Shown piece by piece: positions 46,900-56,256 of a stretch of 64,000 nt of DNA (its first letter is position 1; every line of letters begins with the position of its first letter). The notes under the pieces are model-generated. The model was given only the letters and a program-made list of their open reading frames with translations, did no database searches and had not been told where the DNA came from. The position numbers and the translations under genes were made by a program. This DNA comes from Ceratothoa steindachneri (lineage: Eukaryota > Arthropoda > Malacostraca > Isopoda > Cymothoidae): assembly GCA_963969495.1 (NCBI GenBank), contig OZ018321.1:121609129-121673128 (forward strand). The letters run 5' to 3'.

Positions 46900-48039
46900 C
46901 TTTTACGTGAAAAACACCATATGCAAAATTCACTCAGCCATGAGATGACTACAGAGAGCTCCTGGGGCTGATTATCTTGTTTGTTTGAGTTGTCCCTCCT
47001 CTAGGCATAAACTTTGCAGCTCAAGGAGCCTTATATCAAGCCCGACAGATGGGAAAGTGATCTACACCTTCAAAGTCGGAATGATTTGCTCTCAGTTTAA
47101 GCTGACAACACATGAACATCAAGGATTACGAGAACTCTGCATCTTGTTTTCACATATTTACATTGAAGCATGGGTAACAGCCAGCATTGCTGTGAATGCC
47201 CCGAGAAATGACCTGAAGTTGCTAAGGCGATGTCAGAAGAATCACAAGATTAACATCGACATATCCAATGATACAGAGAAGTAAATGACAGGCTAACTGT
47301 GGTATCTTATTAAGGAGTTGGTTGCTTTAGGATTGTTTGATGGTGATTTGGACAATATCACCAAGAAAAAGATAGTAATAGCTATCAAAGAGAAAGAAGG
47401 GGAGGAAAAGCGGCTGAAGCTCGCAACTATCGACGTGAAACGAATTCAAGAGAAAACTTTAGTTGACTTTACGACCAAAAAATCAAGACTTCTTTTCAAA
47501 AACTTTCGTCTTGCATTTGATTTCCTCGAATATCCGGCAGCTCAGTGGAAGCATCAGCTTAGCTTCAGTGCTGCAAAAAGTTTCATCAGCACATTGGTTG
47601 TCACCAACCGTCAGGCTAAATGGACCATTGCCTTGGTCGAGGATTTCTCTTGCCGTCTCTCAAAGGATGAGGAACAATTGCAGTTTGTTGCGAGTGTTGT
47701 TACTGAACACCACAAAAAGTTCCATGACACTCGCAAGCGGACTTTACTGAGTAACACTGAGTGTATTTGTTATCAGGACACTCCTGCCAATGAGCAGCTA
47801 ATACCCACTGTAGAAGATCCAGTGGAGGGGGGGAAGGCCAGGCTTGGGAATGTTGCCAAGAAACCAATCTAGTGACATGACTGCGTTCTATACCTCATCT
47901 GGAAATCATCGGATGCAAAGAGCCACCTCTAAATATTAATACATATCAATAAAACTTTGCAGTTGGTGTTTTTCAAACGAAAGGAACACTTTGGCCGGGT
48001 CAGATCAGTGAAAATGAATTTTTAAAAAATAAGGACCAC
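46844..48039 (+). mobile_element. 1.2-kb element with 85-bp terminal inverted repeats
   Basis: The left terminus, 46,844-46,928, matches the reverse complement of 47,955-48,039 at about 75-80%. Shared blocks are TCCTTATTTT, TCTGACCC, GCCAAAGTGTTCCTTT and GAAAAACACCA. Between the arms lie two plus-strand coding fragments of an uncharacterised protein family. I infer a DNA transposon, or a TIR-flanked unit that has captured or belongs to that family. The outer limit of the arms and a target duplication were not resolved. Confidence 0.65.
46985..47872 (+). pseudogene. C-terminal fragment of an uncharacterised multicopy gene family
   Basis: Two frames, 46,985-47,284 and 47,318-47,872, separated by a stop and a frameshift. 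Residues include ITASIAVNAPRNDL-type text (VNAPRNDLKLLRRCQKN), LVALGLFDGDLDN and KKKIVIAIKEKEGEE. Further on are LVVTNRQAKWTIALVEDF, LSKDEEQLQFVASVV and EHHKKFHDTRKRTLL. I recognise this as a C-terminal pattern in uncharacterised arthropod and cnidarian proteins of similar architecture (APRND, LFD, KDEEQLQF, HRxxFPDxRKxTL), often multicopy. Function unknown. It lies between 85-bp inverted repeats, which suggests how it is copied. Confidence 0.65.
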
Positions 48040-48050
48040 CATGTCATATA

Positions 48051-48278
48051 TACAGGGTGGGGCAGAGAGGACGGACGATTTTTAAAAATTCACAGAATAA
48101 ACTAACAAGGTAGTGGACCATTTAACAAATTAAATAACTACCTGCTAGTGTGTAGTATCTAGTCAAAGACTCTTTAGACAAAATTGAAATATAAAAAACA
48201 TATAATGTGCCGATGGTGTTAGCCCCCCTGGGGTCGAGTAAAAGACATTTCAAAAACGTCCGTTTTCTCTGCCCCACC

Positions 48279-48283
<5 letters not shown>
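48051..48283. mobile_element. Mariner-type MITE in a (TA)n context
   Basis: The 27-bp termini TACAGGGTGGGGCAGAGAGG.. (48,051-48,077) and its inverse at 48,257-48,283 differ at only two bases. TA dinucleotides flank both ends, and the CAGGGTGG start is mariner-like. At 233 bp with no transposase it is non-autonomous. The left side touches the TIR element and the right side runs into a (TA)n array. Confidence 0.85.

Positions 48284-48366
<83 letters not shown>
48281..48366. repeat. (TA)n microsatellite
   Basis: About 85 bp of TA repeats between the MITE terminus and the second 136-bp duplicate. Confidence 0.97.
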
Positions 48367-48497
48367 AGGTTAGCCAGGGAATTATTCTGTTTTGGTAATA
48401 ACATTGTCACTTGTCGTAGAATGACCGGCACATATATTATCGTGCTCCTTATTTTAAAGAATTTCATGTTCATAGGTCTGACCCCGCCAAAGTGTTC
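48362..48497 (+). repeat. 136-bp exact direct repeat, right copy
   Basis: Identical to 46,764-46,899. It carries a solitary left end of the TIR element (48,442-48,497) and then diverges abruptly. Confidence 0.97.
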
Positions 48498-48729
48498 ATA
48501 ATAACAATGAATATAGTCTAAGAATTTTGGAATCCCTACTAATACGTACAAAATCTCCTACACTTAACATAGATAATACCGCTGTTCCTCTTCTTATTTC
48601 TTAATTTTAATTACCTCATTCAACAACCAACCAACCTTCTCTTATTTAACAACCAACCAATCAAATTCCTATAGATCTTTAAGCCACATCCTTTATAATT
48701 TCTTCACTTTCTGATTTCTCCTGAACTTC

Positions 48730-48967
48730 ATCGGTAAGCAATATTATACTGTAATTTTTTACTTTTGTGTTTTTGCTTTTTTTTTCGTGTTAATAGTGAT
48801 TACATTAGATTAATAATTTGATTCTCTTGCTTTTTAAATTCCTAAATTATCGGTAAGTAATTTTATAGAGTAATTATTTACTTTTGTTTTTTGTGAGTTT
48901 TTTTTCGTTTCAATAGTGTTATATTAGATTGATAATTTGATTTTCTTGACTTTTAAATTCCTGAGTT
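48730..48967. repeat. Two-unit tandem repeat, period 119 bp
   Basis: Units start ATCGGTAAG at 48,730 and 48,849. They share TTTTACTTTTGT-, TTTTTTTCGT-, AATAATTTGATT- and TTTTTAAATTCCT-like segments, with about 85% identity by eye. It is non-coding. Confidence 0.85.
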
Positions 48968-49064
48968 ATTTTCTAATTTTTGATTTACCTACATAGTCAT
49001 AACCTAATTATTTTTAATATTTTTAATATTCTTTAACTGTATTAGATTACTTTATGTTTTAGAA

Positions 49065-49095
49065 CCTGAAGATGGGTGATACGCCCGAAACGTTG
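49065..49095 (+). other. PLE-type hairpin motif, instance 1 (hammerhead-like)
   Basis: CCTGAAGAT, stem GGGTG-ATA-CGCCC, then GAAACGTTG. CUGANGA plus stem plus GAAA resembles the hammerhead core, with an extra U before the stem. It sits 96 bp before a (TA)n array. Confidence 0.65.
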
Positions 49096-49187
49096 TTCGA
49101 TAAATAAATCACATGTACCTCAGCCTCCTATGTGTCCTTACCTTCACCGTGAAATTGAAGATTAGACTGGTCAGCAGCAACTCATAT

Positions 49188-49190
<3 letters not shown>

Positions 49191-49248
<58 letters not shown>
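49191..49248. repeat. (TA)n microsatellite
   Basis: About 58 bp of TA repeats flanked on each side by a PLE-type hairpin motif in inverted orientation. Confidence 0.97.
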
Positions 49249-49250
<2 letters not shown>

Positions 49251-49310
49251 GTTTAACAGAAATCCTAAGGCGAGGAAAATAGCTGGCATCATCCTTTTTA
49301 TTTGCCGGCG

Positions 49311-49343
49311 ACGTTTCGACCACAATACGGTCATCTTCTTAGG
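49311..49343 (-). other. PLE-type hairpin motif, instance 2
   Basis: Read on the minus strand: CCTAAGAAGAT, stem GACC-GTATTGT-GGTC, then GAAACGT. The stem sequence differs from instance 1 but still pairs fully. Confidence 0.65.
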
Positions 49344-49692
49344 CCTAAAATACAAATTAACGAACAAAATATTTTGCATTGTTAAGAGAGCATACTGCTA
49401 CATGTACATCTAGAAGTTTACTGGCTAGTATTAACTTTGACTTGCAAATTTAGAGTTAAAGGGAATATTTAGAAATGGAGCTCAAATTTACAATAGAGAG
49501 ACTAGGTAAGGATTTTAAAATATTTAAATTATTTAGCGAGTATAAAATTGCTAAAATCTATTAAGGTAGGGGCGCTTCGATTTATGAATCTAATGATTAT
49601 ATAAAACTGTTTTAAAATGAATTTTAAATGAATAATTGAAGCAAAAATTGGCAAAACCTAATATACAAAATCACAAACCTTGCCATATATAT

Positions 49693-49834
49693 TGGCTGAA
49701 TGAAGCCAATCCATACTGAAAAAACAGAAACAACGCCAGTGGAATTAAGCTTGAAATTCTCGGCCAGGAATTTCAAACTATTTTCCCCTGCCGTTGTTTC
49801 TGTCTTCTCAATAAGGATTGCCTTCATTTTGCCA
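49693..49834. mobile_element. Foldback element with about 68-bp arms
   Basis: TGGCTGAATGAAGCCAATCC on the left pairs with GGATTGCCTTCATTTTGCCA on the right. The pairing continues through ACAGAAACAACG/CGTTGTTTCTGT and TTGAAATTC/GAATTTCAA, with only about 5 bp at the centre. Both strands therefore read nearly the same frame (EKTETT.. and VVSVFS). It is non-coding by inference. Confidence 0.85.
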
Positions 49835-49906
49835 CCCTTTGCTTTCTTTGATCCTAGTCTTCTTTCGATGTCCCTTTCTCTTACCTTTAAAAAACTCCTG
49901 TTTCTT

Positions 49907-49912
<6 letters not shown>

Positions 49913-49984
<72 letters not shown>
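49913..49984. repeat. (TA)n microsatellite
   Basis: About 70 bp of TA repeats at the 3' end of the PLE remnant that reads leftward from 50,640. Confidence 0.97.
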
Positions 49985-49986
<2 letters not shown>

Positions 49987-50640
49987 ATTATTAGATAGAT
50001 ACCAGAAGAAAAATGGTAAGATAAACACCCATCTTAACCTTAAATAATGATGTTTTGAGAGAGCAAGAGCAAGTTTCTGGGAAATAATTGGCACAAAAAA
50101 CAAGAAAAATTACACTAGGAGGGCCAAGCTTTCCAGAACAAATAGGTACAACGAACATAGAAACTAAAAATGAAAAACAAATGCCGCAGAGTTGTTGAAT
50201 CATATGACTTTTTATGTCAACTTGTATAATTAATCTGTATAACAGTGGTATTTTTGTTGGTTAAAATACGAGTTTCTTTGCTTCATTCCCTAGATTTCAG
50301 ATGCACGCCGTTAATTCTACCATATTAAATGCATATATACAATTCCTATATAACCAGACTGGCTATTTCTAATTGGTTTGCAATCAATTGAATTAAAAAT
50401 AAAGTCGTTAACAACCTAGTGACAGGTTGAAGTTTGGAATCATTTTAATAAATGCTGATTCCACTACATCCAAGACACAAAAATAACCTTTTAAAATACG
50501 ACCTTTAGAATAATCTTTAGCTTCCGAAGATCCATAAAATAAGGACAATAAAGCCAAGCGTAAGCCATTGGAAAGCCAAGCAGCAAATAAAGTCCCATGT
50601 TTAACAGCTAAAAACATATATCTGCCAGACAGGTAGAAGT
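49985..50640 (-). pseudogene. Penelope-like element 3' part (GIY-YIG C-terminus)
   Basis: The minus-strand frame 50,408-50,617 contains KGYFCVLDVVESAFIKMIPN and FNLSLGC. This matches the last part of the GIY-YIG endonuclease of Penelope-like elements (ESAxIKxIPNFN), and the same pattern recurs at 56,520. The upstream domain is not recognisable. A non-coding 3' tail of about 420 bp then runs left to the (TA)n array at 49,984. The copy is 5' truncated. Confidence 0.55.
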
Positions 50641-50935
50641 TTGGATCAAAGATTTAAGGAGAACAAATAGAATACCATAAGGCAACACTTCAACCGCAGA
50701 CAAGAATCAAACCAATCAATTAACTGCAATAAAGCCAAAAATGCTATGCTTCTCAAACTTGATGAAAATGTTTTGTAGTGAAATACGTGCACAGGGAAAT
50801 GATTCTAAACCTCAGCTTCCTTAGGATGTTACCTGCTTAATCCTTTAATCACTCTCTCTTTCAGGTAAGTGTGAGCGAGCCTGGATCGATTAAAATCGGA
50901 AGAATAGGATCTTATCCTTAAGGCATTATATCTAT

Positions 50936-51885
50936 AGGGTCTTTCAATAAGGTCGCTCAATTTTTAAATGTAAATAAAACAAGTTTTGTGCAATATATGC
51001 ACTCAATTTATTTTAAATTTGAAAGTACATTTTATGGCATTAAGTGTAGAATATGAGGTCGTTCAAATGTCTGCCGCGACTTCGCTTGGTGGAACGTAAT
51101 CGGGAGGCTCAATTTTCAATGACTTTGTCGCATAAATCTGGCTGAATTTGCTGGATGGTGTTTGTTATGTCGACTTTGAGGACATCAACTCTTTGCGGAT
51201 TATTCGTATAGATCTGCGATTTAAGGTAGCCCCAAAGAAAGTAGTTTAATCGCGTTAAATCGCATGATCTCGGTGGTCATTTGACGTCGCTGCCGCGCGA
51301 GATGACCCTGCCCTGAAACCGCTGGTGAAAAATGTCTATCGTGGCGTGCGCAGTGTGGGACGTAGCGCCGTCCTATTGGAACCACATGTTGTCCGTATCT
51401 ATATCAAGCATATAATCCAGTTGAGGCTACAAGAATTTGCTTATCATCAATCTGTAAGTCTCGCCGTTGATGGTTATGGCAATCCCATCTTCGTTTTCCA
51501 AAAATTACGGACCGATGATTCTGTTAGACCAAAATCTGCACCAAACATTGACTTTGTTGTGATGCAATTTGTGCTAGTGTATCTCTTGTGGATTGTTTTC
51601 GTCCCAAACCTGACAATTTTGCTTGTTCACAAATGCATTCATCCAAAATTGGGCCTCGTCGCTGTAGCGAGGATAGAAATCACGTAATGCGCGGAACGTT
51701 TGTCGAACGGAGTACTGATTTTGATAAGAACATTTGATGATTTGCATACGCTATTTAACTCTATAACCTTCCATCATAACTTGCCAAGTACTCTTTAACA
51801 GTGTACAGTGAAATTGCTAGATGCCGCTTTAACAACATGGCCACTATCGCCTGAAAAAGCTCGAGCGTCCTTGTTGAAAGACCCT
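50936..51885 (-). mobile_element. Mariner-like element with TIRs, internally decayed
   Basis: Termini AGGGTCTTTCAATAAGGTCG (left) and the inverted right end AGGGTCTTTCAACAAGGACG agree at 21 of 23 positions. The total of 950 bp is shorter than the usual 1.2-1.3 kb. The minus strand encodes the C-terminal two thirds of a transposase; the N-terminal DNA-binding part is missing. A strict TA target duplication is not preserved. Confidence 0.85.
51000..51750 (-). pseudogene. DD41D mariner transposase, broken
   Basis: The minus strand reads RDFYPRYSDEAQFWMNAFVN, KVNVWCRFW, IGPYFLENEDG, DNMWFQ-stop-DGATSHTAHATIDI, PPRSCDLTRLNYFLWGYLKS and VIEN-stop-ASRL. Counting from the DGA Asp to the LTRL-N residue gives 41 intervening positions, the same spacing as the 45.7 kb relic. 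The third catalytic Asp has become Asn. At least four stop codons and the absent helix-turn-helix region make it inactive. It belongs to a different subfamily from the 45.7 kb copy. Confidence 0.85.
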
Positions 51886-51889
51886 TTAC

Positions 51890-52920
51890 CTTACTCAAGT
51901 CAATGGACAAACGGAACCATAGTCGTACAAATAATTAAATGAAGAAATAAAATCTTTGTAAGTGAAAAAAAAGTGCAGCTTCATTTGAAACATAGTGCGT
52001 GAAGCATTGAAACTGCTATATAAGGCAAATAACAATACTGCTCTCAAGCAGATTTATTATTCAAAGTAAAGCATATTGCATTCATTTTGATTTTACTCAC
52101 ATGGTATGAAACACGTATCTAAAATGCATAACGGTTCAATGAACTTGAAATACCCTGCTCACCACTATAAGGGAAACCAGTAGATCTTTATTTACCAAAG
52201 TAAGTTGTGCCAATAAATTATACCACCATCGTCTGATTTTCCCTCGTTAATCATCTCTATGCTATCAGTCAAACATATAAGGTGAGACTAGATGTAATAA
52301 TAACGCTATGATGAATGTCAAATTCTTAGAAGGGTATTGCGATTGGCTGAGGTTATACAAAGCGATAATATGAGAGCTTAAATTACTGCATAGTTGTGAA
52401 AGGTAATATTTTCTTTCATCGTTGAAGGCTGTTCTGTTCCACTGCTAATGAACCAGTCATTTAAAGACGAGAGCAAAATCACCCTACCTATAAATCGTTA
52501 ACTAAATGATGTATCGTTCATTCATGATTTTAGTAGTCTGCCTAATTATTCTGAGGATTTGGTAAACCATCGCTATTAGTTATCACATTTAGCTTGTAAT
52601 TTAAAAAGACAAGGATTGGGTGTAAACAGGTATGTCTAGCGAACCAACGAGACTGAAATCAATACACAAGTTGCTATTAAAAGTTGTTTAAATTTGTTGT
52701 TGTTGTGGTTACCTAAAAGAAACGAACAAAATCCAACTAGGGTACATCCACCAGAAAGTTTGTAAGGATAAATATGTAGAAAAAAAGTCGATGATAGAGG
52801 AATAAAAAGTTAGTGCAAGATATGTATACTAGCGTAGATCAACATGCGAGCGTTGGTTGATGAATGACACAATCATCAAATGTCTTCTATAGTTAGGTTT
52901 TCCTTGCTAAATCCGAGACC
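51890..52920. other. No gene recognised
   Basis: AT-rich spacer with no repeats, motifs or meaningful frames noticed. Confidence 0.5.
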
Positions 52921-52929
52921 CCTTTGCGC

Positions 52930-54480
52930 GAGAAGTGGCTGCTAAGGCGCATTTTGAAATTCTAACACTCAGTTTTTGAGCAGGAGAAAGACCAAAACAT
53001 TTAAACTCCCTGTAGGGGAATGGTCACTTCCCCCCCCCCCCCCCCCGTTCACTCGGGATGCAGTCCCAAGGCGGTTACCGCAAGGACATCCGCCCCAGGC
53101 ATCGGCGAGTCAAAAGCGTAACCACAACGTGGCACAACTCGGTGCCATAAAAGACCCTAAAGGTCAAAATGTAAGATCTTCCCCAGGAGAGTGAGATCCA
53201 GTTTCACGTCAAATAAGAAATTGGAGACGTGTTTCTCCCAATCTCGAAGGCTAATGAGGAGCCGATGTTTGACTTCGTGGAAAAGACCGTTGGAAAAGGA
53301 ACTCTCTTGGGGCCGTCCTCAAGCCCCTCCCCCCTCTTACCACTCCCCCAGTGGGGTGACGAGGTATAAATGAGGAACTCTGAGGAAAATCGAGGTAGTA
53401 TACGTCAGTCTCTAGGTGACGAAGTCCTCGGATCCAAAACCGAGCTACCGAGACTGGAGAGGTAGTTTACTTGTGTCGCCAGACCAAGAAGTACCCTGCA
53501 AGAGAGGCAGGGCTACCTACCTTAAGGGGCTAAGAAGAAGCTCGTCCGCAAGCTAAGTCCCTGGTTATCAAACCAAACGATAAGTTAACTTTGGTAAGTT
53601 CAACTTACTCTCGCGAGAGAGACTCCTCATATCCTGGTGCACCTTAAACACCAGGGGTATTCCTCGTCCTTGAGGAATTAAGAAGAAGAAGGAAAAGGCT
53701 TCCCCTCGAGCCCGTTATTCGGTGGCCACACGGAACTCTTAAGTTAACTTGGTAAGGAACCAAGTTCAAATTATTCTCGCCAGAGAAATCCCCCTCCGTT
53801 ATCCTCGCCCGTGAAGAAGACCCTCCCCGAGTTCAGTCCTCGTCCATAAGGAAATAAGTAACGAAGGAGAAAAGCTCCTCCTCGAGCTCGTTACTCGGTG
53901 ATCACACCGCACTCCAAGTTAACTTGATTTAAGAAACAAGTTCGACTCACTCTCGCCAGAGAGACCACGACTGCCTAGGTGTTGCATAAGGCACCGTATT
54001 GGTTCTCGTCCTTGAAGAACCTTTCCCCCCCCCCCGGAAGAACGTGTGGACCCCCCAGCTGCTACCCTCGCCAAAACGACCGTGGAATTTTGCCCATCTA
54101 CAACTGGACACCCGGCACGCGTCGTGAGTCAATAACATTTCTGAGGCCCTTTAAACTCCACATGAGTCCGTAAGCCTAATTCTTATATTATTGTTGTGTG
54201 TAGAGAAAACGTTAACTTAATTTTGTGGGTCAACTAATTTAATTAATGCTTGTTTAGGATAATCTTCAGAGTATTGCTGTAACTAATGTTTAAATGTTAT
54301 GTATTCAATTGACAAAGGTAAAATATAAGTTTATTTTGGGATTAATGTTCGTTTCTCTTATATATATCCTTACGTGTTGCAGAACGGCTCTGTTCTTTAA
54401 GATATTCTTATAATATCAATATATTAGACACTCTTAGCACTCTTAGAATAGAACAAAAAAAGGGGGGGCATTCTACGACA
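52930..54480 (+). repeat. LTR-like repeat, forward copy
   Basis: It has a GC-rich 5' part with a 16-C run, a TATA-like TATAAAT at 53,365-53,371, three hairpin-bearing units of about 160-175 bp, and an AT-rich 3' part ending ATTCTACGACA at 54,470-54,480. A primer-binding-like TGGTGTCAGG starts 12 bp later. Copy 1 at 1-900 and the reverse copy at 30,763 share this order. I infer the LTR plus leader of a Gypsy- or BEL-like retroelement. The 5' limit is a guess and no pol gene was found nearby. Confidence 0.55.
53500..54020 (+). repeat. Three diverged hairpin units within the LTR-like repeat
   Basis: GTTAAC anchors lie at 53,584, 53,743 and 53,918. Each unit has a local stem: TAAGTT..AACTTA, AACTTGGT-aagga-ACCAAGTT and AACTTG..CAAGTT. 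This is followed by CTCTCGCGAGAG or CTCGCCAGAGA. GGTGRYCACAC precedes the second and third units. Confidence 0.75.
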
Positions 54481-54491
54481 CTAAATAAAAG

Positions 54492-54501
54492 TGGTGTCAG
54501 G
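54492..54501 (+). promoter_or_regulatory. Candidate primer-binding site (tRNA-Leu type)
   Basis: TGGTGTCAGG lies 11 bp after the ATTCTACGACA terminus. TGGTGTCAG is the complement of a typical tRNA-Leu 3' end (CTGACACCA) and a known primer site in many Gypsy-type elements. A second ATTCTACGACA occurs at 54,526-54,536. Confidence 0.45.
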
Positions 54502-54841
54502 TAAGTAGGGTTTTTATCAGAAAGAATTCTACGACACTCCCTAAGGTGAATTTGCACGCAATTATCACCAGGAAGTATAAATAGGTTCCAATCAAGATGC
54601 CCTAAAGTGGAATCTGTAATTATAATTAAATTTTCTGTACCTTTATCAAGCCCAAGTTGAGACTAGTCGAAATTTGCATCAGTTTCAGTCGCATATGTGA
54701 GATCTTACAACTTTAGCGTCAAACTTTGCCAAACAAAATGAAATAATTTTTAACTACCTGATTTGAACTGGAATATATATAATATTGAGGATAAATCCCA
54801 TAGCCAGAAGAAACGGATGCAGCATCTTTTAATTTTTCACA

Positions 54842-54874
54842 ACGTTTCGAAAACTACAAGTTTTCATCTTCAGG
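54842..54874 (-). other. PLE-type hairpin motif, instance 3
   Basis: Minus strand: CCTGAAGAT, perfect stem GAAAAC-TTGTA-GTTTTC, then GAAACGT. Lies in the 3' arm of the left PLE copy. Confidence 0.7.
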
Positions 54875-55255
54875 CAAGAATAAGTTTACAAAGTTAATAC
54901 ATATGAAGAAAACTTGAAAAGGCCAACAAGACATTATTTTAAAGGGTGACCAATTATAAAATATCAGTAAAATGTACTATAAGGTAAAAAAAATTAAATA
55001 TGACTTGGCAACAGTTAAATTTGCCTTAAAACTGACTAAAAAAATTAGTTAAGAAATTTAAAGTTTAATGCAGAAATTAATTAAAAACAATAAGAGAAAT
55101 TGACCTGGCATTATTTAAAGATAGTAAATTTAAACTTTGTTTCTAATTTTTTAAAGACTGTAAAAATTAAAAAACATTTAATATAAAAACGGTAAATTTG
55201 GGTACTTACTAAAGTGGATCCATCCTAAAGAGTGAATGGTGGATTTAACAAGGGG

Positions 55256-55610
55256 CTAGTATTTATAGGTTACAGTGACGCTTGGTTTGTTAAAATACAA
55301 ACCAACTAACAAACTGTAGTTAAAATTAGTTGAATCTTTATTGAGTGTAGGTTTGTAGTGTTTGATATATAAAGTTTCGAGGGTTCTTAGGCAATCTTTG
55401 TTGTTGTTAAAGGCTAATACTTGAAAATTCTCAATAGAAATGTCAGTTTTGCAGCTTATGGTGTGTTCCCTAATAGAAGACTTTTCCTTTTTATTTAATA
55501 TTTTGTTTGTGCGCCAACTAATCCCCATATCAGCAGAGAACCTAGCTCAAAGAGACCTGACAGTGCTGCCAATGTAAGAGGCTCCTATTCATTTTTTAAA
55601 GATATGTTTC
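55256..55610 (-). pseudogene. PLE GIY-YIG endonuclease domain, left copy
   Basis: Minus strand: GASYIGSTVRSL..RFSADMGISWRTNKILNK, then SSIREHTISC, ENFQVLAFNNNKDCLRTLET and LYIKHYKPTLN. The ASYIGST core is the YIG half of GIY-YIG, followed by Arg, H/D and Glu positions usual in the fold. The reading is clean from MGISWRT (55,528) to the stop at 55,256, but a stop and a frameshift lie just upstream and the RT domain is absent. In intact PLEs this nuclease follows the reverse transcriptase and cuts target DNA. Confidence 0.8.
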
Positions 55611-55647
55611 CCAAATCAACCTACAAATAGTTTTTATAAACTAACTA

Positions 55648-55836
55648 TTGATAGGAAGTTTTTTTAGTAGTAAAAACCCTATCTCTTTGGAGTTCCGCAG
55701 TGATAATGTTTATTTATTTAAATGTCCCAGTTGTACTAGAGCCTCTTACATTGGCAGCACTATCAGGTCTCTTGGAGCTATGTTCTCTAATCATATGGGG
55801 ATTAGTTGGCGCACAAACAAAATATTAAATAAATAA
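55648..55836 (+). pseudogene. PLE GIY-YIG endonuclease fragment, right copy
   Basis: Plus strand: YLFKCPSCTRASYIGSTIRS, LGAMFSNHMGISWRTNKILN, then a stop where the left copy continues with KKEKSS. The paired cysteines CPSC precede the YIG motif as in PLE nucleases. The rest of the domain is deleted, so the reading passes straight into the 3' UTR. Confidence 0.8.
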
Positions 55837-56052
55837 AAATGTCTTGTTGGCCTTTTCAAGTTTTCTTCTTATGTATTAACAATTTTTTAGTCAGTTTTAA
55901 AGCAAATCTAACAGTTGTCAAGTCATATTAAAAAAAATATTAATTTATAGTACATTTTACTGATATTTAAGAATTGGTCACACTTTCAAATAATGTCTTG
56001 TTGGCCTTTTCAAGTTTTCTTCATATGTATTAACTTTGTAAACTTATTCTTG

Positions 56053-56085
56053 CCTGAAGATGGAAACTTGTAGTTTTCGAAACGT
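56053..56085 (+). other. PLE-type hairpin motif, instance 4
   Basis: CCTGAAGAT, stem GGAAAC-TTGTA-GTTTTC with one G-U wobble, then GAAACGTTG. It mirrors instance 3 in the inverted copy; the single change in the stem preserves pairing. Confidence 0.7.
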
Positions 56086-56185
56086 TGTGAAAAATTAAAA
56101 GATGCTGCATCCGTTTCTTCTGGCTCTGGGATTTATCCTCAATATTAAATGCAGGCTTCACGGTCGAGCTCCATATGGATATATG

Positions 56186-56187
<2 letters not shown>

Positions 56188-56255
<68 letters not shown>

Positions 56256-56256
56256 C
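56188..56256. repeat. (TA)n microsatellite
   Basis: About 68 bp of TA repeats lying between the 3' ends of two PLE copies that point towards each other. Confidence 0.97.

Larger units (their letters stand above)
54781..56146. mobile_element. Head-to-head pair of truncated Penelope-like elements
   Basis: AATATTGAGGATAAATCCCA at 54,781 is inverted at 56,127-56,146. The arms pair for about 280 bp, including GCCAGAAGAAACGG, the hairpin motif, and the AAAACTTGAAAAGGCCAACA block. The left copy reads leftward and the right copy rightward, each ending in the same 3' terminus. Each carries GIY-YIG coding sequence at its centre-proximal end. In the right copy a 43-bp segment (TGTCTTGTTGGCC..) occurs at about 55,838 and 55,993, marking an internal rearrangement. 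Confidence 0.82.
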
